Positions 11,315 to 20,812 of a stretch of DNA of 64,000 nt are shown in pieces. Each line of letters starts with the position of its first letter. Within the stretch, counting starts at the first letter, position 1. The notes beneath the pieces are model-generated. The model worked only from the letters and a program-made list of their open reading frames with translations. It was not told the DNA's origin and made no database searches. The DNA lies in the NCBI GenBank assembly GCA_023213315.1, contig JAKCPI010004951.1, forward strand, positions 1 to 64,000, read 5' to 3'. This stretch comes from Euborellia annulipes. Lineage: Eukaryota; Arthropoda; Insecta; Dermaptera; Anisolabididae. The position numbers and the translations under genes were made by a program.

Positions 11315-11750
11315 AAGAGTAAAGTGTGCTTCAAAAGATTTCAAGGACAAAATAAGAATATACAATTTAAAAAGCATCTAAAAAATAATTGATTTATGAA
11401 TTTTAATCAAAATCGTTGGAGCGAATTTTGTGAAAATCGAAAAAAAAAACGGAAAAAGTACTTCATAAAGTACTAGTACTCTTTGACTGATTTTGTTCAA
11501 AAGGTTCGTATTACGTGTCAGGAAGGCCTAATTTAAATATTAAATTTCAACCTCCTAAATCTTTTCGTTCTTGAGATATGTTCATAGACAGACAGACACA
11601 CTGACAGCTGACCATGTTGCGAAAACCACTTTTTCGGGCTCAAGAGACCTCAAAAAGCGTATATCCATCAAAATCTCGACATCGAATTTTTGAAATGAAA
11701 CCAATACTTTCTATATTAACATATATAGGTAATAGAAAGCAAAAATGCAT
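11315..11750 (+). repeat. Repeat family A copy
   Basis: Carries AAAGTGTGCTTCAAA, AATCGTTGGAGCGAATTTTG, AAAGTACTAGTACT, the CAGACAGACACACTGAC motif and the AATCTCGACATCGAATTTTT end block. The 5' hairpin is missing. Confidence 0.75.
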
Positions 11751-12267
11751 CATCACCTCCCTTTAAGGTCCGTTAAATATTGACCCATTGAATGGACGCT
11801 AAGCTCATCATATCTTTAAGCCAATCTCATTTGAAATACAGTAGAACCTCACTTAACGAGCACCTCTCATAATGAGTAATTCGCATTAAGAGCAAAAAAA
11901 ATTGTAAAAGAATGTCTCGCTTGCTTAAAGAGCGACATTTCGCATAACGAGTACAAAACACGGACTTAGTCAAAATTGTCCAATTAGTTTATAATTTGAA
12001 TTATATATTTGATATTTACGCATATTCTTGTACGAGGTGCAAGATAGCCTAGGTGCTGATGCACCCAAAAAAGCAAATAAATAAAAAAAAAAGATATTTA
12101 GGCACTTTTAAAATTTTAAAGTGTTTTTTTTTATTAAAAACTATCAAATTTTCTATTATTAATAATACATTATTAGGAACATGATTAAATAAACTCTATT
12201 CCACAAATATCGACCTTCTGGTTCTAGTAGCGCTTCTTATGATTGCACATTTTTTCAAACTTGTGTT

Positions 12268-12440
12268 CCCCAACAGCACAAAATATTGCAACAATGTTGC
12301 AGAAACATTGCGAATCTTGGCAACATTGCAGCGGCAATATTCCAAACTAGCAATATTGCTGTTTGAGCTGCAATATTGCATCAATGTTGCCGCAATATTG
12401 TCAACATTGAGCAAGATTGCAATATTCCGTGCTGTGTGGG
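12268..12440. mobile_element. Nested MITE made of CAATATTGC/AACATTGC palindromes
   Basis: Terminal inverted repeats CCCCAACAGCAC and GTGCTGTGTGGG enclose an array of CAACATTGC, GCAATATTGC and GCAACAATGTTGC words, giving high internal self-complementarity. The superfamily is not identified because the target duplication is not clear. It sits inside the Tigger-like element and is therefore younger. Confidence 0.65.
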
Positions 12441-12519
12441 TTATATTGTTTTATATCTACATGAATAAAATTAATTGAGTAATGGTTAATTCAGGAGGAG
12501 TGGCTGAAATATATTGAGT

Positions 12520-12798
12520 AGTGAGGGTATCCAAGCCAGAAAAACAATAAAGAAAATTAAATTGTCTTTTTATTTCAATACTTTGTCTACGTTTCGGCCG
12601 ATATTCCGCCTTCATCAGGACAAATGTTATTTGCCTCGAGCTTATACAGCCTGGCAACTCCTGACAATGTGTTTGAGGAACATTCGTCGGATGGATGACT
12701 TCTGGTTCAAAGATGAAGGCGAATATCGGCGAAACTAGACAAAAGTATATGAAATAAATAAAGACAAATTTAATTTCTATTGTTTGCCTATACCCTCA
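12520..12798. repeat. Foldback repeat with a hammerhead motif, nested in the Tigger-like element
   Basis: The outer arms GAGGGTATCCAAGCC...AATAAAGAAAATTAAATTG and AATTTAATTTCTATTG...TATACCCTCA are inverted repeats. The left arm holds an apparently intact hammerhead (12582-12624, minus). The right arm (about 12710-12745) holds a decayed version with GATGAAGGCGAATATCGGCG. Confidence 0.75.
12582..12624 (-). ncRNA. Putative minimal type-I hammerhead ribozyme
   Basis: Read on the minus strand: stem I TTTGTC, core CTGATGA, stem II with closing GGC/GCC, core GAAA, CGTA (cleavage triplet GTA), then GACAAA completing stem I over 6 bp. The triplet GTA differs from the GTC of other copies but still fits the NUH rule. 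Confidence 0.6.
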
Positions 12799-13189
12799 CA
12801 CTCAAAAATTAATTGAATTAATTATTAGGAAGATAATCAGGAAATATATTTGTAATTTTTTGTGTGAAAAGTTTATTAAAGCCTTGCAAAAATGTCCCCG
12901 ACGAAAAAGCCGCAAGAAAACCGCCATAAGAGAGTTTTTTTTTGACATGGAACGCATTATCGTATTATATGAGAAAAAATATTTCACATAACGAGTGTTT
13001 CGCTTTACGAGTTTGATTCTGGAACGAATTATGCTCGTTAAGCGAGGTTCCACTGTAGGCCTACTAATATTACAATTCTCTGGTAGGCCCTCTCCTTTCA
13101 AGGAAATCTCAAACACAAACCTATCAACTGTGCTTATTGAAATAAATTTTTTGTCGATTAAAGAGAAAAAGAGAGAAGTGCTTTAATGG

Positions 13190-13620
13190 TTTTTGTCTTT
13201 TGAATGTGTCATCGAAGAGAGAGAGAGGGGGGAGGGGGGGAGAGACGGACATGTTTCGCTCGACGTATACATTGTTTTGCAACCATAAATGGCAAAACGA
13301 GTCGAAGCAACAGAGGGCTGTTGGAGTGTAATTCGCGCATTCGTGTCGTAAAACAATCGTTTAATTAATTAAACCTCCCTCCGCCTCACAAGTTAAAGAG
13401 TAGAGGGACACGCGTGCGGCATGCGTGCGTGATGCGTGTGTGTGCGGGTGCACGCTACCTTGTATGGTTTGGCCACGCACTCGTGTCCTTGTTTGTTGGT
13501 CATTTCACCGAAGAGAGCCCCCCCATTCTCTCTCTGGTCAACAACCATTATTAACCTCATACGTTCCCTATTGAAATTTACGAGTCAATGCTTTTAATTT
13601 AATTAATTTTCATTAGTAAC
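13190..13620. promoter_or_regulatory. Candidate conserved regulatory block
   Basis: A long stretch with little similarity to the repeats around it. It is CpG-rich for this genome and contains TTTAATTAATTAAAC, TTTAATTAATTTTCATTAG (homeodomain-type sites), a purine-rich GA tract and a GTGCGTGCGTGATGCGTG run. No frame looks coding. A developmental enhancer is possible. This is inference from composition. Confidence 0.3.
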
Positions 13621-13830
13621 GTTTCCAAAATTTATAACATTGCGATCTATGGAAATCATTTACCATAATCCAAAGGTCTAACTGGCTTAATAAGAAAAAC
13701 AAAAGAAAACATCTATTTATTATTAGCTATTATTAAAAGATGTGATATGTCAAAGGTGAATATTAATAAAAATAAATCTACCTTTTTTTGGTAATAAAAA
13801 AAATATTATATAATTAAATATTTTATTAAT

Positions 13831-13969
13831 TCATATAGGCCTACTCGAAAAAAGTAAGGGTGCCGCCGGGAGTTGAATCGCGGATCCATCAATTTGTACT
13901 CGATGTGCTCTTACCACTAGACCACAGCGGAATTCGAACCCTTACTTTTTTCGGGTATATGAATTAATA
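13831..13969 (-). repeat. Foldback with a tRNA-like unit in its loop
   Basis: Arms at 13831-13861 (AATTCATATAGGCCTACTCG, AAAAAAGTAAGGG) and 13938-13969 are inverted repeats. The loop (13863-13930, minus strand) reads like a tRNA: A-box-like TGGTCTAGTGG and B-box-like GCGATTCAACTCC, ending in a CCGGCGGC 3' side. The acceptor stem is imperfect, so it is a tRNA-derived repeat, not a tRNA gene. Confidence 0.7.
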
Positions 13970-14186
13970 ATTATTTAATTATATAAATTTCGTTTCGCGG
14001 CTTACATACGCGATGTATATAATATCTTAAATATTGTATATGAAATTTCTTATTTATTAAAAAAAATATTAAAATTTCTTATCGGAACACGATAACTAGA
14101 ATAAATGAGTATGTTAATATTAAATAAAGAATACTTTGAAAAAAATTTTTCGTGAGTGGGCTTTAAGCTTTGGAAATTTCTATTTT

Positions 14187-14590
14187 TTAAATATTTGCAA
14201 AAAAGAGTGTGCGTGTAATCTTTATCAGTGGCGGTTTCAGAATTTTTGGTGTAGGAAAGAGAGGCACATTCAAGGTGGGAAGGTAATACAAGTAATAATG
14301 ATTTAGTTCCTGGTTGACCGAGGTGGAGCTCGGACGTACTTGAGATTTCCTGAAGACGAGACCTAGCGCAATTTGTGTTCTATACCGGAAATAAGAAATA
14401 TTTAAAATTTGAAAGAAATCATTAAAGAGAATTTCGAGAAAAGTAAAAAAAACTAAAATAAAAAAAGTACTATCAGTAGTAACCCGAATTTTCCCAAACA
14501 CGAGACCTAGCACAATTTCATATAGGGATGTTTAAAATTTGAAAAAAAAAATCTTTAGAGCCGTTTTCGAGAGCTGATGTCCTTACATAT
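14187..14590. repeat. Imperfect direct repeat of about 140 bp
   Basis: CGAGACCTAGCGCAATTT (about 14358) and CGAGACCTAGCACAATTTC (about 14500) each lead into TTTAAAATTTGAAA-type sequence. The second unit ends ...TTTTCGAGAGCTGATGT, related to the TCAGTTCTCGAAAACG block at 46.63 kb. Confidence 0.6.
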
Positions 14591-14764
14591 AAAGAAACAA
14601 ACAACGTAGGCCTATATTGCTCGTTTAAAAGTATGAGATTATATGTATTTTAATTCCGGATTCAAATTAGCATTAAAAAAGAACTTTTGTAAAGTATAAT
14701 TAAAATCATCATATTAATATTTTTTCTGGGGGGGAAGGGACCGTTAGGGATCCTGATGGAAGAA

Positions 14765-15035
14765 CCTCATTTATTCATATTATCATTTTTTACGTTGATG
14801 GTGAAGAATATGCCTGTGTTATTATATTTAAAATATGGAAAAAGGATGGAAGCCAAAATCAGATAAAAATAAAATCGATTTTTATTTGATTGTAAACGTT
14901 TCAGAAGCCAGTCATGTACTGTACTTCTCAGGACAATCAAATGTAACATAAATACAGAGGAATGTTTTTTTAGATCAAAATTGAAAGTGTCTGGAATTGT
15001 CCTGAAACGTCTACAATCAAATAAAAATCTATTTT
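14765..15035. repeat. Decayed hammerhead-type foldback
   Basis: AAAATCGATTTTTATTTGATTGTAAACGTTTCAG (about 14870-14905) mirrors GTCCTGAAACGTCTACAATC (about 14999) and its flank. The left copy has CTGAGAA in place of CTGANGA and the right copy lacks stem II, so neither should be active. Confidence 0.6.
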
Positions 15036-15284
15036 GAATAGTAGATCGAGGCGGAAGCTGATATGTTCAAAAATTTTTTTTTTCGCGGAACCAAATATTT
15101 TCCCGTTCGTAAAAATATTTTACCTTTTTTTTTAGAGAAGCAAAATTTTTGCCGCCCGCGGAACTAAAATTTTTCCCCATGTCCCTCGGAACATTCCCTC
15201 TTTTGCGAAACCAAAATTTTTTCCCGAAAGAAAGATTATATTTTTTCTTTTCTATTTGTAATATATATTTTGAATTTTTTTTCT

Positions 15285-15340
15285 CTCCTGTGGGGGGGGG
15301 GGGGTTAAAACCCTAACCCCTCCCCTGGTTGCGCCAGTGG
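15285..15340. repeat. G-tract and MITE-end-like sequence
   Basis: A long poly-G run followed by CCCCTGGTTGCGCCAGTGG, resembling MITE ends. No second end was identified. Confidence 0.35.
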
Positions 15341-15359
15341 GGAAGAGGATGGAGCCTCT

Positions 15360-16030
15360 ATTTAATGAATATACTCTATTAAAACGTTTTGGCCGTTCCA
15401 CCCTGCCATCTTCTTCCTTCAAATAATATATTCAAATTAAAAAAAAAAAAAAAAAAATAGAGTTGTCATTGATATTAATACAACGTAGTGCTCAAGTGAA
15501 TGCTTGGCAAGGGGGGGGGGGGGGTAAAGAGGATAATTACCCCCCACTACCGAGATTTGAGAAAAATATTTTTTTTGGGAATTAAATTTTATTTTTTTTA
15601 TAAAATTTTAAAAATAAATACTTAAAAATTTGATTAGTATATATTAATATATTCTGGCAAACAAGTTCAGAATGCACCTTTAATTACCGAGAGTAAGGAA
15701 AAATTGTGTGCTGTGCGACCAGTCACACCAGATTACCCCCGAGAAACTCCTCTGGATTCGTTCTTGATTCATGGCCAAAAGTTTCAAAAGCAAGGATATT
15801 ATAATTTTAAACTTCGTGGTATCACTTGGGGGTAATTTTTAATAAAGTTATATTCACTTGACTAAGAATTCAAATTCGTTGTATTAATAGCAATGACAAC
15901 TCTATTTTTTATAAAATATATAATAAATTTAATATGCTCTTTGAAGGTTGAAGATGGCAGAGTAGAACCCAGCCAAACTGTTTTAAAGGGTGTTTAATAA
16001 TGATTAAACACTCTTTATTAGATGAAATAG
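15360..16030. repeat. Large foldback with family A hairpin fragment inside
   Basis: The left arm (about 15365-15490; CCACCCTGCCATCTTCTTCC, ATTAATACAACG) and right arm (about 15870-16005; CGTTGTATTAATA, AAGATGGCAGAGTAGAA) are inverted repeats over more than 100 bp. The loop holds G-tracts and a family A hairpin half (about 15695-15735). Confidence 0.65.
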
Positions 16031-16229
16031 AGGCTCAATTATTGGCTGCATCCTCTTCTCTTATTCAACATAAAAATCTATTTCGTTTTTATCTGATATT
16101 CCGTTTCCAATTTTTTTTTTTTTTTACTAATGTTTCAAAATCTGAATACTAAGCTCAAAGATACGAGTAAAGAAGACAATGTGTAAGAGTAGTCGTTGCT
16201 TGGCCAAAAGTTTCAAAAAGAAATAGTCT

Positions 16230-16475
16230 AGCAATGGAGGTACAAGGGGGGGGGAGGTAATTGCCCCCTTTACCCCCCCCCCGAGATTTAAAAAAAATAC
16301 TTTTTTTTCGAAAAAAAATTTATTTTTAATGTAAAATCTTAAAAATTAATACTTAAAAATTTGATTTGTATTAATATTCTGGCAAACAAGTACAGAATGC
16401 GCCGTTAAATCACCGAAATTAAGAAAAAATAGTGTGTTGTGCGACGAGTCACACCAGATTACCTTCCCCCCCCCG
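16230..16475. repeat. G/C-tract repeat with family A hairpin half
   Basis: Similar to about 15505-15740: a GGGGG...CCCCC segment, TAATATTCTGGCAAACAAGT, then GTGCGACNAGTCACACCAGATTA. The two loci are diverged copies of one repeat. Confidence 0.55.
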
Positions 16476-16639
16476 GGAAACACCTCTGGATCCGCCCTTG
16501 TAGTCTAGTATTATTTTTTCCTTTTATTCTGACCATATGAAGCGCAAGATATTAAAATGGTAAGAAGAATTACAAACGAAAGTATGGGAAAATAGAAGCA
16601 TAATAGCAACTAAAAGAAGAAATCCCTCACCGAGTTGAT

Positions 16640-16900
16640 TTTTTTTTTTTTAAACATTCACACTTTTTTCTCATTCACACTCACACTCACACACACATTC
16701 ACACTGTCTTTTCGGCAACTCAGGCCATATAAGACATTTACGATATCCGTTATTGATTTAATATACATATATGGGGTCCAGGCATTCTTATTTAAGCCAT
16801 TTGGTGTCCAATTGTCTTAAATAAAATCATCGGACTACCTGGGGTCCGAACCCGCGACCTTTAGTATACGAGGTTAGCACGCTAACCTCTACACCAAGCC
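16640..16900 (-). repeat. SINE family 1, full-length copy with target-site duplication
   Basis: Read on the minus strand: a tRNA-derived head with A-box GGTGTAGAGG and B-box GGGTTCGGACCCC, a family body (TTTATTTAAG ... GGCTTAAATAAGAATG), a GTGTGAGTGTGA-type microsatellite and an A-rich tail. It is flanked by CCGAGTTGAT at 16630-16639 and 16901-16910, a 10-bp duplication typical of LINE-driven retroposition. Transcription by RNA polymerase III from the internal boxes is expected for the family. Confidence 0.85.
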
Positions 16901-17004
16901 CCGAGTTGATGTTCACCATACAGTGTTTTTCATGATCTTAATTAATCTTTCATTTGAATCGATGCGAATGGCCCTTGTTTATAAAAAAAAATTATTAAAA
17001 GGAG

Positions 17005-17110
17005 TAAAAAATCTGGTGTGACTGTTCGCAGAGCCCAAAGCTTTCTCTTAGCCTTCGGCAAGAGAAAGTTGTGCACCGTGCAGTCACACCAGATTTTTTG
17101 TGTCGAGATA
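17005..17110. repeat. Family A terminal hairpin, solo
   Basis: AAAAAATCTGGTGTGACTG and AGTCACACCAGATTTTTTG enclose AAGCTTTCTCTTAGCC/GGCAAGAGAAAGTT. The rest of the family A body is missing. Confidence 0.8.
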
Positions 17111-18340
17111 TATTTATATTTAACAAGACTGTGAGTAGCATAATCAAAATAATATCCTATTTTTACTTTTTTTAAGAAATTATTGAATTGTTCTAATCAT
17201 CAATGTGTTTGTGGGAAAATTCATTTAGGTTAGATTGTTTCTAATAAGCTGGTTAAACATGCGTAAAATAAAAGTAACATTTAGATAATAGTAGATTAAT
17301 AATAGCAATAGTATGAATTCCAAATTTAAACTGAATTTTAAGAATAATAATAATACATACCTAACTATAGTATTAATTAGAATTCACTGACACTAATAAT
17401 GACACTTTAATATTTTAACAAACACAAGCAAAGACTAACAATAGTGGAGGGAAGTGAACATCGACAATGCAATTGATTCTTGTTTTTGGCACTTGGTGGC
17501 AGCACTATCCCATATATGTAATTCAAATGTTAATTAAAATGGTTACTCATATAGGAGGAAAACTCTTTTAATAATTTATAAAAATAATATATAGAGATTT
17601 CATCTATTCAAAAATAGAAAATAGAAAATTAGTTAAAAAATGCGAGAATAAATTTAAGTATAAAAAATATAAAAGAGAAAGGATTTAATGAAAATTGAGT
17701 GAAGATTAATAAGTTAGCCAGCAAAAAGGAAATAAAATTTTATTTTGCTGCCAACGTTTAGAAAGCAGATCATTTTTCTGAATTGGAAAAGTTCTAAGTT
17801 CTATCTAAATTAGTTTTTTCAAAAAGTTGCAATAAATGTAGAAATTATATATATATTTCATTTGGTAGACAGAATAGAGTATATAATAAAATTTATATGT
17901 ATAAATAAAAGTATGACAAATATTTTTTAGAAAAATATTTAATAATGAATAAGTTTAACAAATTTTGGCACAAAACAATATATGTTAAAACTTAATAAAA
18001 TAAACGGTTAACGTTAATAAAACCTTGATAAATTGTTTATCTATCTGAGAAATATCATCTAATAAGCATTAATTTAATTATAGGAAATAGAGAAAAAGAA
18101 TAAAATCAGCCTTATTTCTTTCTCTTAGTACCTAGATTTAATGGAAATGCTTCGGCCACTAGAGAAAACATCTTTACAGAAATATCATAGGAGAAATTGT
18201 CCAAATTTTAATATATAAGTAAGAGTTTTCAATTTGATTACTGTATTTATTCACAGTCTTGACTCATATCATTTTGATTCGCAGAGATATTTATGATCTG
18301 TTAACATTGGACAATTACTCTCAAGAAATCTCATGTGTGC
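17111..18340. other. Intergenic AT-rich sequence
   Basis: No gene or RNA recognised. Around 17740-17800 there is a faint foldback remnant (CTGCCAACGTTTAGAAAGCAG) related to the hammerhead family. Confidence 0.4.
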
Positions 18341-18348
18341 ACTGACGA

Positions 18349-18602
18349 CAGTGGCGTCATTTCAACTTTTTCTTAGGGGGGCAAATTTTTTCTTGGGGGG
18401 CAAACATTTTTTTTTTCTTAAAATTTACTTACAAAAGGGTACTCAAATTTGGCCAAAACATTTTTAATTTAATTAATTGTTTAATTTTGTACAATTTGTA
18501 TACTCGTAGATGTATTTTGGAGTATTTTATTTAGAATAATATAAAATTTTATAAAAATAGATTTGGGGGAATGCCCCCCCCCCCCCCCAAATGACGCCAC
18601 TG
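18349..18602. mobile_element. hAT-like MITE with 8-bp target-site duplication
   Basis: Terminal inverted repeats CAGTGGCGTCATTT and AAATGACGCCACTG are perfect. Flanking ACTGACGA (18341-18348 and 18603-18610) is a perfect 8-bp duplication. G-rich and C-rich tracts lie at each end and no coding capacity is present. A diverged relative lies at about 25400-25621. Confidence 0.92.
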
Positions 18603-18610
18603 ACTGACGA

Positions 18611-19465
18611 TGGTCTCTGATGATCGAAGTATCTGAATTAAAGTTAAATACAATAAGACTGGTTTTAATCTTTGGCATTTCCTATGATTAACTATCCAGC
18701 TAATACACAAGCTACATAATTAATTTAATCATTTATTTATTTCTTTATACTGGTATTCTATTAGAATCTAAATTATATGTATATCTTAAAATTAAAATAG
18801 AGAAAAACTTAAATAAATATAATGTGTATAATAATATATCTTAGATACTAATATATAAAGTTTATCACAGAAATGTAAAAAATAATATAAAAATTCTATA
18901 TTTGGTTCTTTTTTTTTTGAAATTATATATAAAGTGATTTAATAAAAAAATGTATATTAATTATAGAGAGCAAAAAAAGTCTTCTACTTTTGGAAAAAGA
19001 GACATCTCTAGATATAAATACAAAGCCAAGGTCTTTAGAACTGAATTTTTTAAGAAAATTAAAATAAATTAAGTATTAATAAGTAATTTTTTTTTTAATT
19101 GTTTGTGAATGACCGAAAAAATGATTTTTTAAATTTTATTTATTAACCAATTTTTTTTTTTTTTTTTTAATTAAATTGAAATTAATAAAATCTTTACTGC
19201 AAAATGTTAGATAAATTAAATATAATTTTAAAAAAATGTAGACCTATATAAAAATTACTTTATTAGAGTAAAAAAAGAGCAAAAAGGGGGCAAAAGACTT
19301 TTTTTGGGCTGTCTAATTATAAGTACTATTTTAAAATAATTATTTTATTTAAATTAAAATATCCTGTCATTTGTTTATAGCTTAGGGACAATTATGCTAT
19401 TGATATTCACTAAAATAATGAGTGAAATGTAATGAAAATTTTAATTTTGAAATGTTTCGCTGATT
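18611..19465. other. Intergenic AT-rich sequence
   Basis: Very AT-rich. Nothing recognised. Confidence 0.4.
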
Positions 19466-19469
19466 CTTT

Positions 19470-19910
19470 TTTACTTTCTCTTACCTATATGTATATGTTA
19501 ATATACATATATATAGAGAGAAAGTATTGGATTCATGTTAAAAATTCGATCTCGAGATTTTGATGGATATACGCGTTTTGAAGTCGCCTGGATCCAAAAA
19601 AGTGGTTTTCGCGAAATGGTCTGTCTGTGAGCAAAATATCTCAAGAAAGAAAAGAGCTAGAAGGTTGAAATTTTATATTTAAGTTAGGCACCCCTCTGGA
19701 ACGTAACTCGAAGCTTTCCAACAAAAACGGCTAAAAAATACCAGTACTTTACTGATGCACTTTTTCAGTTTTTTCGATTTTCTCAAAATACGCTCTAAAG
19801 ATTTTGATTAAAATTCAAAAATCAATTATTTTTTAGATGTTTTTCAAAACGTATATTCTCATTTTGTCCTCAAAATTGTTTGAAGGGTATGTTTGATGGA
19901 ACAGAGAAAT
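19470..19910 (-). repeat. Repeat family A, inverted copy
   Basis: Reverse-complement family A from CTTTCTCTTACCTATATG (about 19478) through GATTTTGATGGATATACGCG and CAGTACTTTACTGATGCACT to TTTTTCATTTTGCTAAAT. The palindromic ATATGTATATGTTAATATACATATATAT end is well preserved. Confidence 0.8.
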
Positions 19911-20135
19911 ACATTTTTCATTTTGCTAAATCTTCATAGAAAAAAGCAATTTTCTTACTAAAACGGTTCGTCTTTAAATTAAAATTTATTTATCAATGGG
20001 TTTTACATGGACTGGTGATGCATTTAATTAATGTGATTTTTTTTTTTGTTTTGAAATAAACGAGTAAAATAATAGTCACCAGTAATGTTCATTAATAAAA
20101 ATATTGTTACATGTAATCCAAAGAATTCACCTTTG

Positions 20136-20256
20136 GCTTAATTATCATCTAATTATAGACAAATAAATAACACAAGGGTATGCGCGTAAGCTCAAATAAA
20201 ATCCTTTTGAAACTTAATCTTGTGTAATTTATTTATTTAAAATTAGATGATAATTA
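20136..20256. repeat. Short foldback downstream of EXT2
   Basis: TTAATTATCATCTAATTATA...AATAAATAACACAAGGG mirrors CTTGTGTAATTTATTTATTT...AATTAGATGATAATTAA. Confidence 0.65.
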
Positions 20257-20485
20257 AATTGGGCTTCCCTAGCACCTGAACATTGTTACAAGGGTTCCAC
20301 AAGAGTGAGAAGGGTGAAAAACGCTGATCAATAGATAATATGGGAGAATTATTAAACCAATACACTCTTAAATAATATATTTAGAACGAGAATAGCGAAA
20401 CATTTTGTTTAAATATTCAATTATAAGTGAATAAATCGTGATTTATGAAAATTTAATTCCTTTCTATACGCCTATTAAATTCTAA

Positions 20486-20491
20486 TTTAAT
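20486..20491 (-). terminator. EXT2: Candidate EXT2 polyadenylation signal (ATTAAA)
   Basis: ATTAAA on the minus strand about 100 bp past the EXT2 stop codon. This common variant of the polyadenylation signal is the nearest good match. Others (AATAAA at about 20228-20237) lie further downstream. Confidence 0.35.
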
Positions 20492-20590
20492 TAATTTAAC
20501 GGAGCGGGAATTAATTAATAGGCGCCTATATATTCAAAATGCAGGCTGCCCAGAATGGAGAGATTGCCTGAAATGCATCCTGTCCTATCC

Positions 20591-20812
20591 CTATAAACTG
20601 CCAATGTCGTTGAAACGCTTGAGCTTGTCGGGGAAGGTGTCCTTATAGAGTACAGGATCGGCTCGAAACTCCACGGTATGCAATGGCATCGTCCCATAAA
20701 GTGATGAGAACAGATCGATACATTGTGAACGTTCGACCATATGACTCAAATCAGCTGATAGCATCTCATTGTTGGTGCACTCGGGACATTTGAATTTCTT
20801 CCGTGGAGTCAC
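20591..20812 (-). CDS. EXT2: EXT2 coding exon 10 (last)
   Basis: Encodes residues 631-703, [12 protein letters not shown] ... FNDIGSL, then TAG. Acceptor CTGCCCAG. It holds the conserved C-terminal cysteines and the HMVERSQC motif of the GT64 domain. Confidence 0.95.
   Translation of the reverse strand: MTPRKKFKCPECTNNEMLSADLSHMVERSQCIDLFSSLYGTMPLHTVEFRADPVLYKDTFPDKLKRFNDIGSL

Larger units (their letters stand above)
11839..13055. mobile_element. pogo/Tigger-like element with TA duplications, carrying nested insertions
   Basis: Terminal inverted repeats CAGTAGAACCTCACTTAACG and CGTTAAGCGAGGTTCCACTG are flanked by TA (11837-11838, 13056-13057). Near-terminal arms with CGCATAACGAG/CTCGTTATGC-type words match the intact 227-bp copy at 34850-35076. 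The extra length comes from two later insertions (12268-12440 and about 12520-12798). No transposase frame is left. Confidence 0.85.

Noticed and set aside
12196..12738. Four overlapping short frames on both strands
   Set aside because: They lie within nested MITE and hammerhead foldback palindromes, which produce open frames on both strands by symmetry.
13863..13930. Functional tRNA gene
   Set aside because: The acceptor stem and anticodon arm do not pair properly and it lies in a repeat foldback loop.
14890..15020. Hammerhead ribozyme at the 14.9-kb foldback
   Set aside because: The core reads CTGAGAA and the other arm lacks stem II; kept only as a decayed relative.
20515..20697. Separate minus-strand frame overlapping the end of EXT2
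   Set aside because: It is an out-of-frame shadow of EXT2 exon 10.
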